A DNA stretch of 64,000 bases from Acidobacteriota bacterium (GTDB lineage: Bacteria > Acidobacteriota > Blastocatellia > RBC074), in NCBI GenBank assembly GCA_016710075.1, contig JADJLO010000038.1:1-64000 (forward strand), written 5' to 3'. Made by a program: the position numbers and the translations under genes. Position 1 is the stretch's first letter, and every line of letters begins with the position of its first letter. The notes below the pieces were generated by a model. It saw nothing but the letters and a program-made list of their open reading frames with translations, had not been told where the DNA came from and searched no databases. This document shows positions 57,524-64,000 of this stretch, piece by piece.

Positions 57524-58852
57524 TCAAGAATCGATATTTCTTCGCCTCCAGGCGAAGAAGACCGGGACTCCAATTGCCATGATCGCGGTGCCGATGAGAG
57601 CGTTCTGAGTGTCGGTGATGAAAGTATTGGCGACAATGCCGAGCCCGACGATGATGAAAAGAACCGGAGTGATCGGATACAACGGGACGGGGTTTGGCCT
57701 CGGAGCATCCGGCATTGTCCTGCGGAAGACGATCAGCGAAGCGGCAGCCAGGGCGAAGAAGACCCAGTCCGCGAAGACGGCATAGCCCAGAAGTTTGGCG
57801 TAAGTATTCGACAAGGCGAAAGCCGAGGCCAGTACACCCTGAAGCAGAATCGCCACCGCAGGGACTTTAAACCTTGGGCTGATGCGGGCTACGGATTTGA
57901 AAAAGAGCCCGTCCGCCGCCATTGCATAGTAGACCCTCGGCGCGCTGAGCATGGCTAGATTCATAAACCCGAAGGTGGAGATGACTATCAGAAGGCTGAT
58001 GGCCTGAGCGCCACGCTCGCCCAACAGGCGCGCCGCGACATCCGCCGCCGGCGTTTTAGTGGCTTCAAGCACGGGCGCAGAGAGAACATGCACATAGGCG
58101 AAGTTGGCGCCGACGTAAACCGCGATGACGCAAAGAACGCCGATGAGGATTGCCCGCGGCAGGTTGCGGAGCGGGTCCTTGACCTCTTCAGAAACGAAAT
58201 TGAGATTCTGCCAGCCTCCGTATGAAAACATCGTCGGTACAAGTCCGGCAAAAAATGCCGAGACCAGCCCAAACCCTTGCAGCCCCTGCGGGATCATCGG
58301 ATTGAAATTAATGCCGGACCCCTTGGTCAGAATGAATGCTCCAATGACGAGAACGGCAATTGCCACGGTGTTTCCGAAAGTTATCACATTGATGAGCACC
58401 GCTCCCGGCTTGATTCCAAGCGCATGGAATGCCGCCAGCCCGAGCAGTATCGACACCGCCAGCGGCACCACCAGCGCATCGCTCAGATGCACAAGCCGGG
58501 CGACGTATTGAGCGAACGCCACCGCCACCGCCGCCGTCGCCCCCGACTGGATGATCAGCAGCAATGACCAACCGTGCAGAAACGCTACCAGAGGATGAAA
58601 CGCCTCGCGAAAAAAGGCGTACTGGCCGCCAACACGCGGCATGACCGTGCTCAATTCGGCGAAGACAAACGCCCCGGCCAACGCTATCAACCCACCGGCG
58701 ATCCAGACTGAAAGTATCAGAAATGGCGTATGCACCGTCTGCGCGACGACGTACGGATTGATGAATATACCGGAACCGATGATCCCGCTGATGACGATCA
58801 TCGTGGCATCAAAAAGGTTCAGCTTGCGTGCGAAGTGTGTGGGTATGCTCAT
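57524..58852 (-). CDS. APC-superfamily amino acid permease
   Basis: About 442 residues from ATG 58852, with twelve membrane segments. MSIPTHFARKLNLFDATMIV and ISGIIGSGIFINPYVVAQ carry the APC GSGIF substrate-backbone motif; MPRVGGQYAFFREAFHPLVA is the second signature. FFAGLVPTMFSYGGWQNLNF and SEEVKDPLRNLPRAILIG, LRSPRVYYAMAADGLFF-type phrases complete the fold. An upstream in-frame Met (58921) would add a tail that lies inside a repeat element, so it is rejected. Transports an amino acid, probably for the following aminotransferase gene. Confidence 0.92.
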   Translation of the reverse strand: MSIPTHFARKLNLFDATMIVISGIIGSGIFINPYVVAQTVHTPFLILSVWIAGGLIALAGAFVFAELSTVMPRVGGQYAFFREAFHPLVAFLHGWSLLLIIQSGATAAVAVAFAQYVARLVHLSDALVVPLAVSILLGLAAFHALGIKPGAVLINVITFGNTVAIAVLVIGAFILTKGSGINFNPMIPQGLQGFGLVSAFFAGLVPTMFSYGGWQNLNFVSEEVKDPLRNLPRAILIGVLCVIAVYVGANFAYVHVLSAPVLEATKTPAADVAARLLGERGAQAISLLIVISTFGFMNLAMLSAPRVYYAMAADGLFFKSVARISPRFKVPAVAILLQGVLASAFALSNTYAKLLGYAVFADWVFFALAAASLIVFRRTMPDAPRPNPVPLYPITPVLFIIVGLGIVANTFITDTQNALIGTAIMAIGVPVFFAWRRRNIDS

Positions 58853-58858
58853 AAATTG

Positions 58859-58980
58859 GATCACGAAACAGGCGAAAAAGTGCCAGACGTTGATTGAACG
58901 TGATGTTTCAGGAAAGAGCAATATCGAAAAGAATAAGACCTTTTAACGGTTTAATTATTTCGTCTGTTTCATAATCTATT
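58859..58980. repeat. TGTTTCGT-family inverted-repeat element between suhB and the permease
   Basis: Left arm ATCACGAAACAGGCGAAAAA and right arm TATTTCGTCTGTTTCATAAT are imperfect complements about 70 bases apart. The right end touches the suhB stop; the left end lies seven bases before the permease start codon. Confidence 0.7.
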
Positions 58981-59762
58981 CACCTTTCGTTTTTGAGCGA
59001 TGCGAGGACAGCCAGCATTTGATCGTGAATTGCTCCGTTAGTGCACAGCAGGCTGGCGGAATAATTATCGAAAGGTGAGCCATCGAGTTTCGTGACGCGC
59101 CCGCCGGCTTCTTCTATGATCACCCAGCCGGCGGCCGTGTCCCACGGATTGAGCCCGTTTTCCCAGAACCCGTCCATCCTGCCCGAAGCCACGCAGCACA
59201 TATCGATGGCGGCGGCGCCAAGACGGCGAGCTCCCTGGGTGTGTTTGAGAAACTCGCGCCACGCAGGCAGATATTCTTCCATGCGTTCCCTCACGTCATA
59301 CGGGAATCCTGAGACGACAAGGGCGCGTTCCAGATGATCGACTGCCGAGACGCGGATCTTGTTGCCATTGAGCGTCGCTCCCGCGCCGCGTTCCGCGGCA
59401 AACAACTCGTCGCGCGTTGGATCATAAATCACCCCCGCAACTGCCTTTCCATGACGTTCGATGCCGATCGAAACGGCGTAACACGGGAACCCGTGAGAAT
59501 AGTTGGTCGTTCCATCCAGAGGATCTATGATCCAGACGTAATTGTCTTCTCCCGGATGACCGCTCGCTCCGCCCTCTTCGGCCAGAATGCGATGCGATGG
59601 AAAGTGTGAGCCGATCAGTTGAGTGATATGCCGCTCACTCGCCAGATCGGCCTCTGTCACAAGGTTGATGCGCCCTTTGTTTTCAATTTGAAAGCCGCGC
59701 GCGGCATAATCCTGGAGGATTGCACCAGCTTCGCGCGCCGCCCGTATTGCAAGATCAATCAT
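58980..59762 (-). CDS. suhB: inositol monophosphatase family protein
   Basis: About 260 residues from ATG 59762 (MIDLAIRAAREAGAILQDYA). Metal and site motifs: HRILAEEGGASG, VWIIDPLDGTTNYSHGFPCY (DPLDGT) and LNPWDTAAGWVIIEEAGGRV (WD). It removes phosphate from inositol phosphate, and in some bacteria SuhB also acts in rRNA transcription. A longer frame exists upstream but begins in AT-rich sequence without a ribosome site. The gene is the last clear one before the low-quality block. Confidence 0.93.
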   Translation of the reverse strand: MIDLAIRAAREAGAILQDYAARGFQIENKGRINLVTEADLASERHITQLIGSHFPSHRILAEEGGASGHPGEDNYVWIIDPLDGTTNYSHGFPCYAVSIGIERHGKAVAGVIYDPTRDELFAAERGAGATLNGNKIRVSAVDHLERALVVSGFPYDVRERMEEYLPAWREFLKHTQGARRLGAAAIDMCCVASGRMDGFWENGLNPWDTAAGWVIIEEAGGRVTKLDGSPFDNYSASLLCTNGAIHDQMLAVLASLKNER

Positions 59763-59899
59763 GACGAAATTTAATTCTAAATGTTTAAGGTTTATAACTG
59801 CACCGCGCCTGCTCAACAGAATTTGAAGCTTTAAAGTCGACAAATTTGCCTCATGCCGGCGTCAATGCTATGCTCTGCCGCGTTGACAAACCAGTCCAG

Positions 59900-61450
59900 A
59901 CCGGCCGGGGGGGGGGGTTTTTCCGGGGGCCGGGGTTTCCCGGCCCCCCCCGCAGCACCCCCCCCCTTGAATTTTAATGGGGGTTTTTGGATTATAATGG
60001 GCCAAAAAAAACAAAAACGCAACAGAGGGCCCCTTTTCCCCAGAGCCCCGGGGGGGCCCCCCCCCCCCGGGGGGGGGGGGGGAGGGTTAAAAGGGCAGGG
60101 CCGCCCCCCACAAACCCCCCCCCGCCCACCCCCCCTTCCTTGGGGGAGAGGGGGAAGGGGGTTCCCGCCCCCGCCCCCCCGCCTTTCGGCTGGGGGGGAG
60201 GTTTTTTTTCCTCCCCCCCCCCCCACTTCCACTCTTAGGAAAAGAAATTATTGGGAAAAAAAAAAACCCCCGCCCCCTGGGGGGGGGGGAAGGCCGCCCC
60301 GTTCAGTTTTTTTTTTCCCCGGAGAATTTTCTTCGATCCCCGGCCGGCTTCCGGGGCCGTTTTTCCGGGGGGGCCCGGGGGGGGGGGGGCCCGCGGGTTT
60401 TCCCCCCCGGGGGCGTTTTTTTGGGGGGTTTTTTTTTCCCCCCCCCCCCCGCCCCGGGGGGGAGCCCCCCCCCGGGAATATTCCCCCCCCCCCCCCCCTC
60501 CCCCCGGGGGAAGGCAAAATTTATTGAAAAAAAAGGAAAAAAAAAAAAAAAAAAAAAAAACCCCCCCCCCCTTTCTAGTTTTTTTTGGGGGTTTTTTTTG
60601 GGGGGGAGAAAAAGAAAGGAAAAAAAAAAACCTAGAAAGAGAGGTTTTTTTCGGGGGGGGGGGGGGGGCCCCGCGGGGGGAAGAAAAGGAAAAAAAAAAG
60701 GGCGTCCCCCCCCCCCGCCCCGGGGGGGCGGTTTGGGCGGCCCCCCCCGGGGGAAAAAAGGGAAAAAAAAGCCCTCCGGGAGGGGGCCAGAGGGCCGCGG
60801 AAGAACAGCCTGAGGGGGGGAAGGGGGGGCGGGGGGGGGGCCCAGGGGGGGGGGGGGGGGGGGGAGGGGGGTTGAGAGAGGGGAAGAGTTGATTGATGGG
60901 AAGGGGGGCCGGGGGCCCCCCGGGCGGGGGTTAGGGGGGGCCCGGCAGGAACCCGGGGAAAAAAGCAGGGGGGCCCCACCCGGGCGGGGTTTGGTTTAGT
61001 TTTTGCTTTCCTTCCCCCCCTGCCTTTTTTTCCCATAAAATAATTTCTTTCGACCCCAACCCCGCACTTACCCGCCCGGGATCCGCGGGGTTCGTGTCCA
61101 CACACCCCCCCAAGGGGCACGGCGGCGGGGAGGGGGGGGGCGGGGGGAGGGAGAAAAAGGGAGACACGGAGGGGGGGGGGGGGGGGGGCCCGAGGCCAAC
61201 GGGGGGGCGGACACCGGTTGCTTGTGGTGTCGCCGGGGGCCAGGCCGGGGAAGGAACCAAGCAACCCCAGAACCGACCCCCCGGGCCCCCCCCGGGGGGG
61301 CGCGGGGGGGGGGGCGGGGAACCGGGGGGGAGACTGGGGGGGGGGGTTCCCCCCCCGCCCCCCCCCGGGGCGGCGCGGGGGGGGCCCCGGGGGGGGCGAC
61401 CGGGGGAAGGAGAGAAAAAAAAGGGAAGGAAGACCCCGGGGGGGAAATTC
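59900..61450. other. low-quality sequence, homopolymer runs of G, C and A; no gene supported
   Basis: About 1.5 kb made mainly of runs of eight or more G or C and some runs of A and T up to 24 bases. Normal codon use stops near 59895 and resumes near 61450. Long open frames here are only Gly/Pro/Lys repeats and are not believable. The pattern is that of base-calling noise at read ends or a badly filled gap, or a real very GC-rich tract that was read poorly. Nothing else is supported between the suhB start and 61490. Confidence 0.85.
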
Positions 61451-61491
61451 ATCCCCACTGCGAGCGAAACATCTTATACTATTTAGATATA

Positions 61492-62358
61492 ATGACTATG
61501 ACCGATCAAAGAGAATATATGAATTCGACCGCTCAAAATTCGATCGAAATAGAACATGAAGTTGTCATGAGGGCGCTTGAGCAATCACCGCAGCCGCTGA
61601 CGGCGAGGCAGATTCGCGACATGCTCGCAGGGCCTTACAGACTTTCAGAGGATAAGCTTGCGCTGCTGCTGGAGGAACTGAGCGACTCCGGCAAGATACA
61701 CAGATTCAAGTCCGCAGGCAGAATCAAACAGCCCCGGTACTGGATTCGCAGTATCGAGGAATATGCGCGCGAGTCAATTCTTCAGATTCTCGAACAGAGA
61801 CCGCACACCCAGACGGAGCTGCTGAAAAAACTGAAAGCCAGATTATCGGGAATGATCGAGGATAAGCAGAAACAGATTCTCTCAGCATTGGTAAAGGGAG
61901 CGGCAGTGCGGCAACTGCCGGCAATGATCGGCAGCCGGACACTTCGATACAGCACGCGCCCTCCCGATCCTGGCGAATATCTGAATGATGCGATCGCAAA
62001 AATCGGCAGGAAACTCGGGCTCACGCGCGAACAGATACTTGGATCGACAGGAGAGAAAACCAGAAACAGTTCAGCCGGTTCGCAAAATGAGTTGAGCGAA
62101 AAGTTGCTGACCAGGATGCTTCAGGTCAAACTTGCCGCGGCGCAGGGCGGTCTCGTGCCGCTCAGCGAGTTGTGGCAATCCCTGCAGAAAGAGGGCTGGG
62201 ACAAGTCCAGCTTCGATCGACTCGTTCTCAACCTTGCCGATAATTACCGGGTTTCGCTGCACAGGCACAACTTCCCTGCCAGCCTGACCGAAGAGGAGAA
62301 GGCGGGGCTGGTGGCGGACGATCTGGGGAATTATTATGTCGGCATAGCGCTGAGGTAA
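61492..62358 (+). CDS. tandem winged-helix protein, partner of the following ATPase
   Basis: Two hundred and eighty-eight residues from ATG 61492, just after the low-quality block, so the true start could be lost. The N-terminal half has two likely winged helices: VVMRALEQSPQPLTARQIRD, then EDKLALLLEELSDSGKIHRF, and REDSILQ-like ARESILQILEQRPHTQTELL, then IEDKQKQILSALVKGAAVRQ. The C-terminal part (LGLTREQILGS, LLTRMLQVKLAAAQGGLVPL) is helical. No named family. It ends 66 bases before a P-loop ATPase gene on the same strand, and the two may form a DNA-acting pair. Function is not known. Confidence 0.7.
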   Translation: MTMTDQREYMNSTAQNSIEIEHEVVMRALEQSPQPLTARQIRDMLAGPYRLSEDKLALLLEELSDSGKIHRFKSAGRIKQPRYWIRSIEEYARESILQILEQRPHTQTELLKKLKARLSGMIEDKQKQILSALVKGAAVRQLPAMIGSRTLRYSTRPPDPGEYLNDAIAKIGRKLGLTREQILGSTGEKTRNSSAGSQNELSEKLLTRMLQVKLAAAQGGLVPLSELWQSLQKEGWDKSSFDRLVLNLADNYRVSLHRHNFPASLTEEEKAGLVADDLGNYYVGIALR

Positions 62359-62390
62359 ATTCAGCCATAATGTCAAACTGACAGTAGAAC

Positions 62391-62415
62391 ATTATTTCGT
62401 TTGTTCAGTAATCCT
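62391..62415 (+). repeat. TGTTTCGT-family dispersed repeat, partial
   Basis: ATTATTTCGTTTGTTCAGTA then ATCC, a shortened arm ten bases before the ATPase start. Its partner arm is not clear. Confidence 0.5.
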
Positions 62416-62424
62416 TGGTTTAGC

Positions 62425-64000
62425 ATGAAATCTCTGGCGTCGATCACCAATCCATTTCGCAGTGCAATTGTCTCGGATCCGTGGCACTGGGACGTAGTTG
62501 ACGTCCCTGAAATTCACAAGGAGGCATTCGATCTTTGCCGCAGCTCACTCGATTATGTCAGAAACGAGCACCAATCGACCTCGGTGCTGATCTATGGTGA
62601 AGCGGGAAGCGGAAAGACTCATTTGCTGGCGCGGCTTCAGGCCTATCTGGCGGGCCACCTGACAATCTACGGGCAGGCGCCGGCGGCGGTTTTTGTATCA
62701 GTCAGGTTGCAGACCAGTCCGCAGATGATCTGGCGCCATCTGAGGAACAAGCTGGGCGAGGATCTGTTGCGGCCGACGGCGGACGGACGCTCGCAGCTTG
62801 AAAGAATCCTGCTGCCCAGAATCGCTGCCGTGTGCCCGGATATTGGCGAGCCCGGAAGCTGGCTTGAGCGGGTTCAGCGTGAAGCCCGCAACTCATCCGC
62901 GGCATCGGCGGCAACAGACGAGATGGAAGACGTGCTGGACAGGCTCGATCAGCAGACCCGTCTCGATGATCGCGATCTGATGGTCGTCATCGGACATCTG
63001 CTGCTCGGCAGATTTCGCCGTGATGCGCGAGCATGGCTCCGGGGAGACTCACTGCCGGAGAACTCACTCAGACAGCTTGGATTGAACGCCGATCAGGACT
63101 ATGAAGCCGAAGAACGTGCCAGGCGCATGGTTCTAAGTCTGACCAGGCTGACTGGTCCGGATATCCCGCTCGTCATCTGCTTCGATCAGGTTGAAGCGCT
63201 GCAATCGCATCAGAGCGATCTCGCCGGCCTTTATAAATACGGCCAGATGATCGGTTTTCTCAGGGACGAAACCTCCAACACGCTGCTGATCTCCTGCATT
63301 CTCTCGACCTTTCTCTCGACGCTCAAACAGGCGATCATCAGTTCAGATCTCGACCGGCTGGCGCTTGCCGGCGAACGCAATCTGGCGAGCCTGACACCGG
63401 GCGAGGCCAAACGGTTGGTCGAGGCGAGACTCAATTCAAGCGCTGAGATGCGCGAGGTTCGCCCCGCCGGACTCGACAGATTCTGGCCATTGAAGGAAGC
63501 GGACATTGACGAAGCGCTTCGCCTCAGAAAAAATACCCCGCGCCTGCTGCTCTCATATTGCGCAGAGAAATTCGATCTCGCATGGCGTCCCGACTCGTTG
63601 AATGAAACGTTGCCGGTCGAGGATTTTCTCAATCAGAACATCGAAGAGCGTCTTGAACAATCGGCTGCTACTGCATCCGCGGAACAGGCCGATCAAATCC
63701 TGACCCATGGGTTGCCCATTCTTTTGAGGTTATCGAAGCCTGCCTGGGAATCGCGTGTCATCGAACGTTTTCGCGATGCCGACATGGTATTTGAGAGCCC
63801 ACGCGGGCGCATCACCATCATCCTGTGCAATCACAGAAACATGACCAGCCTTGCCGGAAGGCTCCGGCGGCTGCGAGATCAGATCGGCGAGGAGGTGCTC
63901 GAAGATTCGACCAGGGAGAAGCTCATTCTGCTCCGCGACGCAAGGCTTCCCATTGGAACACACGCAAGGAAGACTCGCGAGCACCGCGAACAACTGCTCG
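62425..64000 (+). CDS. P-loop (AAA-type) ATPase, 3' end beyond the window
   Basis: At least 525 residues from ATG 62425, open to the edge. MKSLASITNPFRSAIVSDPW, then the Walker A site in STSVLIYGEAGSGKTHLLAR; PDIPLVICFDQVEALQSHQS is the Walker B strand with D-Q where D-E is usual; LLISCILSTFLSTLKQAIIS could carry sensor 1. A helical insert (about 110-200) and a winged-helix-like tail (TPGEAKRLVEARLNSS, RKNTPRLLLSYCAEKF) follow. The layout resembles STAND/ORC-like ATPases that accompany large helicases or defence systems. No exact family is recognised. The gene before it encodes a tandem winged-helix protein; what follows lies outside the window. Confidence 0.75.
   Translation, partial: MKSLASITNPFRSAIVSDPWHWDVVDVPEIHKEAFDLCRSSLDYVRNEHQSTSVLIYGEAGSGKTHLLARLQAYLAGHLTIYGQAPAAVFVSVRLQTSPQMIWRHLRNKLGEDLLRPTADGRSQLERILLPRIAAVCPDIGEPGSWLERVQREARNSSAASAATDEMEDVLDRLDQQTRLDDRDLMVVIGHLLLGRFRRDARAWLRGDSLPENSLRQLGLNADQDYEAEERARRMVLSLTRLTGPDIPLVICFDQVEALQSHQSDLAGLYKYGQMIGFLRDETSNTLLISCILSTFLSTLKQAIISSDLDRLALAGERNLASLTPGEAKRLVEARLNSSAEMREVRPAGLDRFWPLKEADIDEALRLRKNTPRLLLSYCAEKFDLAWRPDSLNETLPVEDFLNQNIEERLEQSAATASAEQADQILTHGLPILLRLSKPAWESRVIERFRDADMVFESPRGRITIILCNHRNMTSLAGRLRRLRDQIGEEVLEDSTREKLILLRDARLPIGTHARKTREHREQLL

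Noticed and set aside
59900..61450. Long Gly/Pro-rich open frames on both strands
   Set aside because: They are translations of G, C and A runs with no conserved motif or codon bias; the block looks like base-calling noise.

Overview
The window looks like a chromosomal segment of an uncultured soil or sediment bacterium of the Acidobacteriota, most likely Blastocatellia-like. The inference rests on gene content: a PSCyt1/DUF1549/DUF1553 protein next to a DUF1501 protein, a PQQ dehydrogenase with a fused haem domain, a TPR-CHAT protein, a degenerate PilN/PilO/PilP-like block beside a pseudopilin, and many small toxin-antitoxin remnants. No rRNA is present, so the placement is an inference. Base quality is uneven. 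At least sixteen otherwise normal genes, including ones needed for growth, carry single-base frameshifts, and about 1.5 kb near 59.9-61.45 kb is runs of G, C and A that look like base-calling noise. Most broken genes here are therefore probably sequence errors, while a few (the glycerate kinase at the left edge, the IS3 derivative, the 3'-truncated quinone reductase) look like real decay.

Layout. 0-9.9 kb is accessory: glycerate kinase pseudogene, M1 peptidase, DinB protein, P-loop kinase, an internally deleted IS3 element, Uma2 nuclease, quinone reductase remnant, GMC oxidoreductase, an orphan ribbon-helix-helix antitoxin and a complete DUF1778/GNAT toxin-antitoxin pair with a palindromic operator. 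10-18.6 kb: tRNA-Arg, apt, acyP, PQQ dehydrogenase, a PASTA membrane protein with an unknown partner, and a copper-type multicopper oxidase plus TolC operon. 19-25.5 kb: a secreted TPR-CHAT protein with a small secreted companion, then a redoxin gene with an in-frame UGA that fits a selenocysteine codon with a SECIS-like hairpin just after it, and a serine hydrolase. 25.7-31.3 kb: a PLP decarboxylase, DUF2071, UPF0175, tRNA-Pro, a Dabb protein and recJ.

31.6-39.3 kb: PilN, PilO, PilP-like and pseudopilin genes, then housekeeping genes (galE, rsmD, coaD, an aspartate aminotransferase, an RsuA/RluB-type pseudouridine synthase). 39.3-44.3 kb: coiled-coil protein, DUF1501 and PSCyt1/DUF1549/DUF1553 genes, an export/c-type cytochrome set. 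44.5-59.8 kb: rnr, alcohol dehydrogenase, proS, methyltransferase, GT39-type glycosyltransferase, hotdog thioesterase, a Pol I-like polymerase without the 5' nuclease, rhomboid, nadK, aminotransferase, amino-acid permease and suhB. 61.5 kb to the end: a tandem winged-helix protein followed by a P-loop ATPase that runs off the edge.

Two things stand out. One is the candidate selenoprotein redoxin. The other is a family of dispersed inverted-repeat elements with arms of TGTTTCGT-rich sequence that sit against stop codons at about eight places, once as a perfect 54-bp inverted repeat, and that supply the last codons of at least two unrelated proteins.
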